Assembly: GCF_905220415.1 (NCBI RefSeq)
Contig: NC_059556.1
Span: forward strand, 384,501-448,500
DNA from: Colias croceus
Lineage: Eukaryota > Arthropoda > Insecta > Lepidoptera > Pieridae
Direction of reading: 5' to 3'
DNA: 64,000 bases
Numbering within the stretch: the first letter of the stretch is position 1; each line of letters starts with the position of its first letter. This document shows positions 11,201 to 17,999 of this stretch, piece by piece. The notes under the pieces are model-generated. The model was not told where the DNA came from and searched no databases. It saw nothing but the letters and a program-made list of their open reading frames with translations. The translations under genes and the position numbers were made by a program.

Positions 11201-12331
11201 AATTATATACCCAAGGTTAAATGGAGTCCATCTTCCAGCGTCGGCTTGAGCTTGAGCTTGGGCTTGAGCTTGAGCAAAAGACGACCCATAACTAAATGAT
11301 TGAAATGGCCAGTCACATCACATGAAAATAAAAAAAACAAATAAGTTACATAATGCATTATATAAAAAAAACAAAAGCTCAATCTACAATGAAGCTTACC
11401 TTTATCTTTATTGTATTTACAAAAAATATTGGCACTAATTGCAATTAGTTATAGAGTTTGTTTTCCTTTTTTATAATTTAATCATATTGTAGTTTGAGTC
11501 AATGGAATATACAAAGTTTCGCATTTTGAAGTAATAGATATAATTGTAAAGGAAGTAACGCTTACCTTGAACTGTACGGACTCCATCCACCAGAATTAGC
11601 TTGTGTTAAGGCATCCGCCGCGGAAAAACTAGATCCCATGAAGGGATTTGACGGAGACATTGGTTGTGCAAACCCTGAAAATGAACTTGATCCTGTCGAT
11701 GACATAGCTTGAGCGTTCCCAAAAGCTTGTGCTGAACTTGAAGCTAAATTCGGATATAATGATCCAAATGGAGATGGGTTACCAAAGTTCTGTGGTAACC
11801 CACCAGAATCTGAATGGGATATCGCTTGTGCAAAGCCATTGCCACTGGCACTTGCAAAACTAAAACCAGATTTATCTTCTATTTCATCTTCAGCATCATC
11901 GGTGGTTTTTAACTGCTCGTTACTTTCGCGTCTACTGGAAGGAGCCCCGCTACGAAGATTATGAAAGAATCCATTAGGATTTTCCTCTGAAACATTATCA
12001 TTTGTGTCAGTTGCATCATCATCTTCTATTATGCTTGATCTAGCTTCAACTTTTGGAATTTGTGTTGTAGTTTCGCCGCTATTTGTAGTGACACTTGCTG
12101 CAGACTTTTCCGCCGCTACTTCGTCATTAGAATCTAAGGTTTTTTAAAGGTCACGGTTATTCTTAATTGTAACTTATATAACATTAAATGAAGCATCATA
12201 ATTTAAAAGCTAACACGCGTGTGAGTCTTACCAGAAAGTGGATTTTGTGTAGTTACTAAATTTTGACCATTCGTGTTTTGGAATATCAGGAAGGCAAGGA
12301 AGCATATACTTCCGATAGCGCCTCCCCGCAT
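1412..12331 (-). CDS. Gene B: long secreted mosaic protein, silk-like (at least 25 coding exons, at least 1135 aa)
   Basis: Unrecognised secreted structural protein, apparent paralogue of gene A. Coding exons: 12331-12232, 12133-11566, 11291-11211, 10987-10910, 10702-10635, 10566-10513, 10205-10197, 10145-9939, 9587-9450, 9064-9038, 8960-8928, 8216-8076, 7258-6854, 6225-6166, 5813-5676, 5504-5484, 5253-5200, 5129-5112, 4842-4789, 4712-4689, 4552-4424, 2818-2804, 2735-2703, 2609-2493, 2245-1412. All junctions are GT-AG and the joined frame is open. Introns 2-4 are phase 2; the rest are phase 1. Order: signal peptide, acidic then Ala/Ser/Gln region, six Cys modules separated by Pro-rich linkers, and an Ala/Ser/Gln/Tyr C-terminal domain. 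The 3' end is unsettled: the frame either stops at 1380 without splicing or continues through the strong A|GTAAGT donor after 1412. Small in-phase exons could have been missed in the larger introns. Confidence 0.8.
2493..2609 (-). CDS. Gene B exon 24: six-Cys module
   Basis: Thirty-nine codons, phase 1-1. KCRYRMPNQPF, core CNVCSC, then RCTPLPNC. Shortest module (two residues fewer before the core, tighter loop after it). Confidence 0.8.
2703..2735 (-). CDS. Gene B exon 23: 33-nt linker
   Basis: FPAPYDNLVYI, phase 1-1, between an ATAG acceptor and a GGTGAGC donor. Confidence 0.62.
2804..2818 (-). CDS. Gene B exon 22: 15-nt micro-exon
   Basis: CAVSP, phase 1-1. Its Cys (split codon) closes the exon 21 module, which is independent support for the splice. 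Confidence 0.58.
2819..4423 (-). other. Gene B intron 21 (1.6 kb)
   Basis: Longest intron of gene B. No repeat family or open frame recognised; a further small phase 1-1 exon cannot be excluded. Confidence 0.5.
4424..4552 (-). CDS. Gene B exon 21: six-Cys module
   Basis: Forty-three codons, phase 1-1. Core CKICTC, then PVC and RPE-C, where the last Cys is completed by the next exon (2804-2818). More diverged than exons 9, 12 and 15. Confidence 0.78.
4689..4712 (-). CDS. Gene B exon 20: 24-nt micro-exon
   Basis: IPQPFQYL, phase 1-1, with a TTTACAG acceptor and a GGTAAAT donor. Confidence 0.6.
   Translation of the reverse strand, partial: FHSLFNI
4789..4842 (-). CDS. Gene B exon 19: Pro linker
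   Basis: Eighteen codons, phase 1-1: DQGLWPLEPFPPIPEPTP. Same length as exon 17; the exon 17/18 and 19/20 pairs look like a duplicated two-exon unit. Confidence 0.75.
5112..5129 (-). CDS. Gene B exon 18: 18-nt micro-exon
   Basis: ILPPIP, phase 1-1, between a TTTTTCTAG acceptor and a GGTAAGA donor. Confidence 0.62.
5200..5253 (-). CDS. Gene B exon 17: Pro linker
   Basis: Eighteen codons, phase 1-1: EPRPEPYPLLPYQPLPEP. Same PEP theme and length as exon 19. Confidence 0.75.
5484..5504 (-). CDS. Gene B exon 16: 21-nt micro-exon
   Basis: CLELPFP, phase 1-1, same length and position (after a Cys module) as gene A exon 4. Confidence 0.68.
5676..5813 (-). CDS. Gene B exon 15: six-Cys module with terminal CC
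   Basis: Forty-six codons, phase 1-1. Core CQVCVC, PWDE before it, NCYTKPTC after it; the next exon supplies a second Cys, giving a CC ending as in canonical vWC domains. Confidence 0.82.
6166..6225 (-). CDS. Gene B exon 14: Pro/Leu linker
   Basis: Twenty codons, phase 1-1: LPWPPLIPDLPPSPLPGPPP. Uncharged Pro-rich linker leading into the next Cys module. Confidence 0.75.
6854..7258 (-). CDS. Gene B exon 13: PEP-repeat block
   Basis: 135 codons of PEPFPFPEPIQPI-type repeats, with Trp variants (PEPWPIPEP) near both ends. About every third residue is Pro and every sixth is Glu. It is the counterpart of gene A's Pro-Val block but acidic. A plausible extended, calcium- or counter-ion-responsive spacer (inference). 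Confidence 0.85.
7634..7820 (+). mobile_element. Lep1-like Helitron remnant in gene B intron
   Basis: Begins TACTAATATTATAAATGCGA, includes a (CTGT)n stretch and the phrase GAACCGATTTGCATGAAATT, and ends GGAAAGCTAGT. This is the common lepidopteran non-autonomous Helitron-like repeat (family name from memory). Confidence 0.7.
8076..8216 (-). CDS. Gene B exon 12: six-Cys module
   Basis: Forty-seven codons, phase 1-1. Core CQICEC, PFPHP phrase before it, and ICIPSPEC after it. Same framework as exons 9 and 15. Confidence 0.82.
8291..8413. mobile_element. Short MITE in gene B intron
   Basis: 123 bp bounded by inverted repeats AAGTGAAACTTCTTT and AAAGAGGTTTCACTT (14 of 15 match). The interior is shared with a truncated copy at 25180-25272. 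Confidence 0.6.
8928..8960 (-). CDS. Gene B exon 11: 33-nt Pro linker
   Basis: PPIPVPPQPVP, phase 1-1; the PIPVP phrase is shared with gene A exon 6. Confidence 0.68.
9038..9064 (-). CDS. Gene B exon 10: 27-nt Pro linker
   Basis: GLPPDIIPI, phase 1-1, with a GCAG acceptor and a CGTAAGT donor. Confidence 0.65.
9450..9587 (-). CDS. Gene B exon 9: six-Cys module
   Basis: Forty-six codons, phase 1-1: C-x17-C-x2-C-x-C-x16-C-x6-C with core CQVCVC and closing ECQDIPQC. Type example of the module used across both genes. Confidence 0.82.
9939..10145 (-). CDS. Gene B exon 8: Cys module plus PIPEP linker
   Basis: Sixty-nine codons, phase 1-1. Cys module with GEMYS, core CLICAC, then CVGCDSC, followed in the same exon by a Pro-rich tail (SPIPEPIPEPIPIPPLPPPE). 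The module aligns best with gene A exon 3. Confidence 0.8.
10197..10205 (-). CDS. Gene B exon 7: 9-nt micro-exon
   Basis: Nine bases (GCCTTCCAG) between an ATAG acceptor and a GGTGAGT donor, adding G-L-P in phase 1-1. The same GLP opening is seen in exon 10 (GLPPDIIPI). Support is splice-site quality and phase only; it could be skipped in some transcripts. Confidence 0.5.
10513..10566 (-). CDS. Gene B exon 6: linker
   Basis: Eighteen codons, phase 1-1: ENVMPISPQNFIIPTSIT. Hydrophobic and Pro-containing; no recognised motif. Confidence 0.65.
10635..10702 (-). CDS. Gene B exon 5: Ser/Ala exon changing phase 2 to 1
   Basis: 68 nt; FNPGLSYASAESQASSIALY then SPG. This is where intron phase changes from 2 to 1. 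The GGTTTGAT donor is weaker than its neighbours. Confidence 0.65.
10910..10987 (-). CDS. Gene B exon 4: Ala/Ser/Gln exon, relative of exon 3
   Basis: Twenty-six codons, phase 2-2: LGDSSYASAAAQALANSGGW then NPYGSG. Same phase class and same closing phrase as exon 3. Confidence 0.72.
11211..11291 (-). CDS. Gene B exon 3: Gln-Ala dipeptide repeat
   Basis: Twenty-seven codons, phase 2-2. SYGSSFAQAQAQAQAQADAG followed by RWTPFNLG. The (QA)n run and the trailing G-x-W-x-P-[FY] phrase also appear in exons 2 and 4, suggesting exon-level duplication. Confidence 0.72.
11566..12133 (-). CDS. Gene B exon 2: acidic region followed by Ser/Ala/Gln-rich region
   Basis: About 189 codons, open with no internal stop and few Met. 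The first half is Thr/Ser-rich and acidic (IIEDDDATDTN, DDAEDEIED), with an NVS glycosylation sequon and a dibasic SSRRES that could be a processing site. The second half is rich in Ser, Ala, Gln, Gly and Phe (FASASGNGFAQA, SSAQAFGNAQA), ending in ADALTQANSGGWSPYSS. The closing phrase recurs in exon 4. Ends in phase 2. Confidence 0.78.
12232..12331 (-). CDS. Gene B exon 1: signal peptide
   Basis: Starts MRGGAIGSICFLAFLIFQNT, then NGQNL: a classical secretion signal with likely cleavage after NTNG. Ends in phase 1 at GGTAAGA. The ATG follows an A-rich leader (TTTAAGAATG) and no in-frame upstream ATG was seen close by. Confidence 0.82.
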
Positions 12332-12397
12332 TCTTAAATCTCCAAAGTCGATCCACTATATCCGACAACAGCAGCCTTTATTTCGAATATTTAGCAC

Positions 12398-12434
12398 AAC
12401 TGCGCCTATTTAGTTCTTGTACCTCATTATAAAT
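12398..12434 (-). promoter_or_regulatory. Gene B core promoter candidate
   Basis: TTTATAAT at 12427-12434 and an initiator-like GCAGTT at 12398-12403, about 30 bases apart, roughly 70 bases before the ATG. It lies only about 250 bases past the gene A polyadenylation signal. Confidence 0.5.
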
Positions 12435-12654
12435 GCATGATAACTTTCCGTGAAAATTGTCAGACATATTGATTTATAGGAAATACATATGTAATTGAAG
12501 TATCGATTAGGAACGGTGTTGCTAATTTGTTCCATCATTGTAATTTGTTATAGACGCCCAACCATAAATTGGCAGTGCCTGACCCGTGTATTAAATATGG
12601 GTGCTTTTCTTTTATTAGGATAATTAATTTATAAAGGAGGTAAAATAAAATACA

Positions 12655-13043
12655 ATATTATATCCCACTAAATTTATTTTATGAGTATGAAGCGTACGTT
12701 TTGCCATTTTACAATGCTCTCTTAATAAATGTTTTCATTGTCCGAAGTCGCGCCATGTTCTGTGTGGAGATCACTAGGAATCAATCGTAATCTGAAATGA
12801 AAAAAGAAGTATTTGAATAGGTACATTTTTAAGAATTTTAATTTTTACGTAACAATTACTCAGTGTTTCATAAAATATTTTTTATGATGTAAAAAATAAG
12901 ACTTTTATAAGTAGCTCTTTAATTTATAAATAAAAATTTCATTAATAGTTCGATTCAATAAATATTAACCCTTAATCAATTCGAAAGTCTACAAACTTAT
13001 TATATGTAGAAACGTCGCTTAGTTTCAATAGAATTACCTTTAT
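12655..13043 (-). other. Gene A 3' UTR with an intron
   Basis: The stop codon is followed within a few bases by a GGTAAT donor (exon end 13038), and a TTTCAG acceptor at 12792-12793 opens a last non-coding exon from 12791. AATAAA on the minus strand at 12673-12678 is a likely polyadenylation signal, putting transcript end near 12655. Confidence 0.6.
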
Positions 13044-14062
13044 TTACTCATCAGCCTCGGCGTTCTTTCCCCACGCGCTCGCTTGCGCGAGAGCCTGAGC
13101 GGAAGCGTCGCCCCATCCGCCCAAACCACCATAACCGCCCGCAGCAGCGTTGGCTAATGCTTCAGCCGATGCTGAGGAACCTCCGTATCCTCCTAATCCA
13201 CCGAGACCTCCGAGCCCTCCGAGCCCTCCGAGTCCTCCGTATCCTCCGAGTCCTCCGAGCCCTCCTAGGAGACCACCACCTCCATTAGCGTTTGCAGAAG
13301 CATCAGCGATAGCGCTTGCCCAACCGTTTCCTGAGCTGGCTGCGTTGGCTTCAGCGTTGGCATTGGCCCAACTACCTCCATAGCCTCCTAAGCCTCCCAT
13401 ACCGCCCATACCACCTAAACCTCCTAGTCCTCCTAGTCCTCCTAATCCTCCTAATCCTCCCATGTCGGCGTATCCTCCTGCATTTGCAATTGCGTTCGCA
13501 CTTGCGTCAGCACTTGAATAGCCGCCATATCCGCCTAGGCCTCCTAAACCTCCGAGACCTCCGAGGCCACCGAGGTAACCACCGCCGCCGCCGTAAGCAT
13601 TGGCAGAGGCATCAGCTTGAGCTTGAGCACTGGACCATCCGCCTCCAAGACCTCCGAGTCCTCCGTATCCTCCCATTCCTCCTAAGCCTCCTAAATCTAA
13701 TCCTCCGAGTCCTCCGTAGCCGCCGCCGCCGTATGCGTTGGCAGCCGCCTCTGCGCTAGCTTGAGCATTTGACCATCCGCCGCCATACGGTCCTAGGCCA
13801 CCTCCGCTATAAGCGTTAGCATTAGCTTCAGCATTAGCTTGAGCCCATCCACCGCCATAACCTCCGAGGCCACCTAATCCTCCGAGACCTCCCATACCGC
13901 CAAGGCCGCCTAATCCTCCGAGGCCACCATATCCTGGATATCCACCGCCTCCATAAGCGGCGGCATTCGCTTCGGCGTTCGCTGATGCACTTGAGCCACC
14001 TCCCCAGCTGTTGGCTGCAGCATTAGCCGCTGCGGATGCGGAAGAACCTCCGGGGAAGAGAT
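13044..14062 (-). CDS. Gene A exon 10: Gly/Leu/Ala silk-like C-terminal repeat domain
   Basis: About 339 codons ending in NAEADE and TAA. It alternates roughly eight times between blocks such as GGLGGLGGLGGYGG and blocks such as SSASANAEANAAAYGGGG. No Cys and almost no charge until the acidic tail. Blocks of Gly-X repeats alternating with Ala/Ser runs are typical of fibre-forming extracellular proteins (silks, some cuticle and eggshell proteins); which of these applies cannot be told from sequence. Codon choice within the repeats is varied, arguing against very recent expansion. Confidence 0.88.
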
Positions 14063-17000
14063 CTGTATAAAAAATAATTAACGTTTTTATTCGCTGCATA
14101 TTAAATTAATTAATAATTATTATCTTAAGATTCTTCAACTTACAGGGATAATCTGGAGTATAGGAGTTGCCTGAAAAGAATGACGCCTTAGTTAATGCAT
14201 GCTTGTAAAGTTCAGTGAATATCTAACTTAAACAACAATTTAGATTATTATAAGAAAAATTCATCGTAGCAGGAAATGTAGTAGTTTGTGTATTAATTGT
14301 TTTTGTAGAAAGTTGGTTGGCAAAGAAATAGTGGAAATGTTCTGTATTTGTGTGGAATACTTACAGTTGGGCAAGGTCTGCGATTCAATGTATACATAAT
14401 TGTATTTGATTCTGCAAATGTGTACGTGACAATAGTCGCCTGGGATTTGGAAGGGTACTAACGGAGCCTGTCCACGGCACATGGGTGCTGTAAAAGAAAA
14501 TATAGATCAATTCATTCTTCTCTATAAAATGCAATTTTAAAAAGAATATTATGTGAAAAAACACCTCATAATTTACTGTTTTAAGAACATTGCTAACTTG
14601 ACAGACGCTATATTAATTGAAACAATTGTTTAGGTATACTTATTAGTAACAAAGTTTCAACTTACACACATAAATTATCACAGGTACGGGGTAGTATTTG
14701 TTTTCTGAAAAAAAAAAACATATTATTTAATAATCTTTCAAACTATTATTGAAATAAACAAAAATTCATACAATAATCATGGAATAAACTTACGAGTAAC
14801 AGGTACAGGTACAGGTACCAAACGATCAGGTCCTTGTACGGGGATGTATCTGTTGATCGGTATTGGGAAAGGTACGGGTACGGGTGGTGATGGTACTGGC
14901 ACTGGTACTGGTACATCTCTAGTGGGTCCTGGTACAGGAACTGGGATAGGCACAGGTGGGGATGGAACTGGAACAGGTACTGGAATGTTCTTTTCGGGTC
15001 CTGGTACTGGAATCGGTTGCGGTACGGGTAGTGGTACAGGCAAGATTCTTGGTGGTGATGGTACCGGGTATGGTCGGTTAACTGGAAAAGGTACGGGTAC
15101 AGGGCGCTCTACAGGGTATGGCCTTGGTGGACCAGGCACGTAGATCTTTTCGGGTGGGGATGGTACCGGTACGGGGACGGGGACGGGGATGGGTCTGCCT
15201 GGCACTGGGACCGGGATGGGGATTGGTCGTGGGATCACGATCGGTGGTGGGCCTGAAAATATGTGAGGTTTTATTCTGCTCATTATCATTGCTAGATGGT
15301 TTAATTTCACAATTATTATTCTACATAAGATATTTCAAACGTCTCGGTCTAATGCAAAATTTTAAAGGATTTTTTTAATTCGATTAAAATATGAACAGAA
15401 TTAGATCTTTATAATATTATAATGATTTTATAAATGTTGAAATACTTACATGGGTTGATTGGTATCGGTCTCGGAATCGGCCACGGTTCAGGAATTGGCT
15501 CTGAAATGCACAAAATATAAATTAACTTCCTATTTTCTGGTTTGATTTACTTGCAATAACTAGATCTTTCAAAATTATCGTCAATGAGGAACAAAATTCT
15601 TCTGTTGTCTTTTATTTTTATATCATCCTCTTCAAGTTGCTGTCATTTTTGCCATAACTTTGATATTATGTAGCGGTTTTTAATAATAATAATTTAAGTA
15701 ACTTTTTTATAATATTTGCGGCACTTTTTACCTTCAAAATAAGAGTTTGCATTTTCCCATATATGCGATGTTAGGCGCCTTAGTCTTTGGTCTGTAAAAG
15801 TGGTTTCATTTATTTCGAAACCAGAATTTTGCCATCTAGCTACTATTTTTAATAAAATATTCATTTACTTACCCTTGTTTTCACGTATTCATTTTATATT
15901 TTAGTTGGATATGTTATTTTATGTCGTGTTATAGATGGTTAGGATTGTGAAGTGAATAAATATAATTAACAGTATGTAGATGAGTTTTGATGTCATTATA
16001 TGATTATAATCAAGAGTAGTGTTGCCTTGAATGTTTTGAATAGTCCTTGTAATATTATGTCTAGTTGTTCTATTTATATTTGTTGAGACACCTTTTTAAA
16101 ATATACATACATAAAGTTTTACCTGATGTCTGTGAAATAAAATGGTAAAATTAACTTTAAGATGGATTGGAATAGTTACATATAAGTTGGTAGTGTTTTC
16201 CGTTTTCCTTATATGTGTGCTACGATGAATTTTCCTTCGTAAGAAGATTTTAAAAGATAGAATAGACAATGAAAAGGCGTGAAATAATTTTGTATTCCCC
16301 TTCAAAACTTACCTGGAACAGGAGGGAGATAGCCTGAAAGAGTTAGGCCGTTTATTTTAATATTAATACATATTTATAATTGGATTTGTCTGTCTGTAAT
16401 ATATACTTTTCTAGTGAATTTAGCTACTGCATTTTTATAAATCATTTGTGTTAAGTGTTTTACTTATGTATTTTATGCCTTTTTCTGTTATACTTTGAGT
16501 GCAGAATGTTAGAGCAAGGTTAGAGACGATAATGAGTAAGTATGTAGCTGTTTCCTCCAATGTCACAATGTAAAAATGTGTCGTGTTTTTGTGTCTTTCG
16601 TAGCGAACATGTCAAGTGCTTTACTTACACGCTTCACAGAAAGTGGTGATAGGGCTGTCAGCGAAATATTTTAATATTATGAATTCTACATCTACATGGT
16701 TAAATGTATGATGGCTTCATGTTTTTAAATTAGAACTTGCGTGTTATGGATATTGATGTAGGGTTGTCGCAAAGGCCCGGTACGTTTTACTCGTTTGCTA
16801 GGGTTGTCGCAAATTGTGCAAAGGTCGCAGATATTTCCACGTTTGGTTGCTGGGGCTGTCACAATATTTACCTCCACAGCTTTCACTGCAGGGGCGGCAC
16901 CTGGTGTAAAGTGAACCGTAGGGGGTGCTGAAGCATCCGCACACGAGACAGCCACCCAGGCTGGGGACTGAGAACATGTCTCCTTCGCGGTTGCAGTTGG

Positions 17001-17907
17001 AGTCTGGGGAACATTATGTTGTGATATTAATGATAATACTGTACAAATATTGTGAATAATGGATTTAATAGAATGTTATCCGGCCACTTATTTAGAATCT
17101 AGATCATGGTTTAATAAATGTTCTGGTTACGAAAAATTTCCTTCGAAGTCGAGGGAGAGCAATAACCGTTAGCATAATTTTTATAAACGTAATTTTGTGT
17201 CGAGATTTTTTCACAATAACTTATTTGATTATGTTTTAACCGGATACTTAAGGAATAAGAAACACTTTCTTCACATACACATCACATTAATACCTTCTTA
17301 TATACATTCATATTCATTTTATCATATCAAGATTCTTTAAACTTACAAATGGGGTTAGGGAAGTAACCTCCACCACCGCCCGCCTGCGCAAGCGCGGACG
17401 CTTGCGCGCTGGCGAAAGCGCTGCGGTCTTCTGTAAATGGGAATTAAAAAGTAAATTAAAACACACATTTCCTTAATAAAAGCAGACTTATAAGAATGAT
17501 TGATTATTATTTTTTTTGTAAGTTTTGCAAAAGAAAACACGGGTTGCACTTGGACAAAAACAAAAATATTCAATAAAAAGTAATTCTAATTGAAGTTAAG
17601 TCTTTTAAATGCAATATATAACCGATATACTAGATTATTGACTAAATTTATGTAAGATATCAAAAACGAAAATCTTTTCAAGTACACACATAGATTATGC
17701 TACATCTTAACCATACTATATAAATCACATGTTTTTCTCAAATACAACACAATCACTATAAAAAAAAAATTGTAAATCTATCCATTTTCAAAATCTATTC
17801 AATCTATTCACAACCAGAAATTCTACAAGCTATTGAAAAAACATCTTACCGTCACCCCATACTGAGGCGATCAAGCAGAATACCACCAATGCTCTAACGG
17901 TCCACAT
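13044..17907 (-). CDS. Gene A: secreted mosaic protein, silk-like (10 coding exons, 670 aa)
   Basis: Unrecognised secreted structural protein. Coding exons (minus strand, high to low): 17907-17850, 17430-17347, 17003-16872, 16333-16313, 15500-15450, 15252-14794, 14704-14666, 14487-14365, 14170-14144, 14062-13044. Every junction is GT-AG, every intron is phase 1, and the joined frame is open to a TAA stop. Layout: signal peptide (residues 1-18), Ala/Ser/Gln stretch (20-47), six-Cys module (48-91), short Pro linkers (92-115), PVPVP-rich block (116-268), Tyr/Val linker (269-281), second Cys module (282-323), then about 338 residues of Gly-Leu-Gly blocks alternating with Ser/Ala/Asn blocks. It is the upstream neighbour and apparent paralogue of gene B. 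A role in silk, glue, cuticle or eggshell is inferred from composition only; no enzyme motif is visible. The exon structure is firm, the function is not. Confidence 0.85.
14144..14170 (-). CDS. Gene A exon 9: 27-nt linker exon
   Basis: Nine codons, phase 1-1, peptide CNSYTPDYP. The first Cys, split across the intron, is the last Cys of the exon 8 module. Confidence 0.72.
14365..14487 (-). CDS. Gene A exon 8: variant Cys module lacking two cysteines
   Basis: Forty-one codons, phase 1-1; the last Cys codon is completed by the next exon. The framework aligns with gene B modules 9, 12 and 15: C at the start, a PFQxP phrase, then CHVHIC where the others read CQVCVC, and ESQTLPNC where the others read ECQDIPQC. 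Thus the middle Cys of the core is His and the following Cys is Ser. Losing two positions together suggests one disulphide has been dropped while the fold is kept. Confidence 0.8.
14666..14704 (-). CDS. Gene A exon 7: Tyr/Val linker
   Basis: Thirteen codons, phase 1-1, peptide QNKYYPVPVIIYV. The acceptor follows a long T tract. It separates the Pro-Val block from the second Cys module. Confidence 0.72.
14794..15252 (-). CDS. Gene A exon 6: Pro-Val repeat block
   Basis: 153 codons of low-complexity sequence built on PVPVPVP runs broken by SPP, GPxR/GPEK and RPYPV phrases. A single Cys sits at the 5' junction. The strict alternation of Pro with Val/Ile should give an extended, polyproline-like rod or spacer between the two Cys modules. 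Phase 1-1; TTTTCAG acceptor and CGTAAGT donor. Plus-strand open frames across this stretch are shadows of the repeat. Confidence 0.85.
15450..15500 (-). CDS. Gene A exon 5: PIPEPWPIP-type Pro linker
   Basis: Seventeen codons, phase 1-1, peptide EPIPEPWPIPRPIPINP. The PEP/PIP spacing matches gene B's Pro-rich exons (6854-7258, 5200-5253), which supports common origin. Confidence 0.78.
16313..16333 (-). CDS. Gene A exon 4: 21-nt micro-exon
   Basis: Encodes GYLPPVP, phase 1-1, between a TTTCAG acceptor and a GGTAAGT donor. Gene B has a micro-exon of the same length and phase directly after a Cys module (5484-5504, CLELPFP). Confidence 0.72.
16872..17003 (-). CDS. Gene A exon 3: six-Cys (vWC-like) module
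   Basis: Forty-four codons, phase 1-1. Cysteine layout is C-x13-C-x2-C-x-C-x11-C-x2-C-x3-C, with core CLVCGC preceded by GDMFS. The closest relative in the window is gene B exon 8 (9939-10145), which has GEMYS and core CLICAC at the same positions. The CxxCxC core resembles von Willebrand factor C domains, but the module is shorter than a full domain; the family name is by analogy. Confidence 0.8.
17347..17430 (-). CDS. Gene A exon 2: Ala/Ser/Gln-rich segment
   Basis: Twenty-eight codons, phase 1 at both ends. The peptide starts EDRSAFASAQASALAQAGGG and ends in YFPNPI. The small-residue, Gln-spaced composition matches the Ala/Ser/Gln exons of gene B (for example 11211-11291) and suggests the same structural role directly after the signal peptide. 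Confidence 0.8.
17850..17907 (-). CDS. Gene A exon 1: signal peptide
   Basis: Starts MWTVRALVVFCLIASVWGD: a basic residue, a hydrophobic core and a small-residue cleavage region, so the protein enters the secretory pathway. The exon ends in phase 1 at a strong GGTAAGA donor. Another in-frame ATG lies 57 bases upstream (17964). I prefer 17907 because the upstream one falls at or before the transcription start expected from the TATA-like box at 17982-17990, and because the signal peptide begins cleanly here. Confidence 0.85.
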
Positions 17908-17981
17908 CTCGGGAATCGAACTCTGGACCCTGTGAGCGGAGAGACCACCCACAAAAGATGTCATCTCCACACCATACAACT

Positions 17982-17990
17982 CTATTTAAA
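17982..17990 (-). promoter_or_regulatory. Gene A TATA-like box
   Basis: TTTAAATAG on the minus strand, about 75 bases before the chosen start codon; transcription would begin near 17955-17960. Position-based inference. Confidence 0.5.
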
Positions 17991-17999
17991 CCAAACAGT

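Noticed and set aside
13150..13759. Two plus-strand open frames rich in Pro/Ser or Leu/Arg
   Set aside because: Antisense shadows of the Gly/Leu/Ala repeats in gene A exon 10.
14844..15378. Plus-strand Gly/Thr-rich open frames
   Set aside because: Antisense shadow of the Pro-Val repeats of gene A exon 6.
16119..16125. A 7-nt exon between a CACAG acceptor and GGTAAAA donor in a gene A intron
   Set aside because: Including it shifts the frame and produces a stop early in the next exon.
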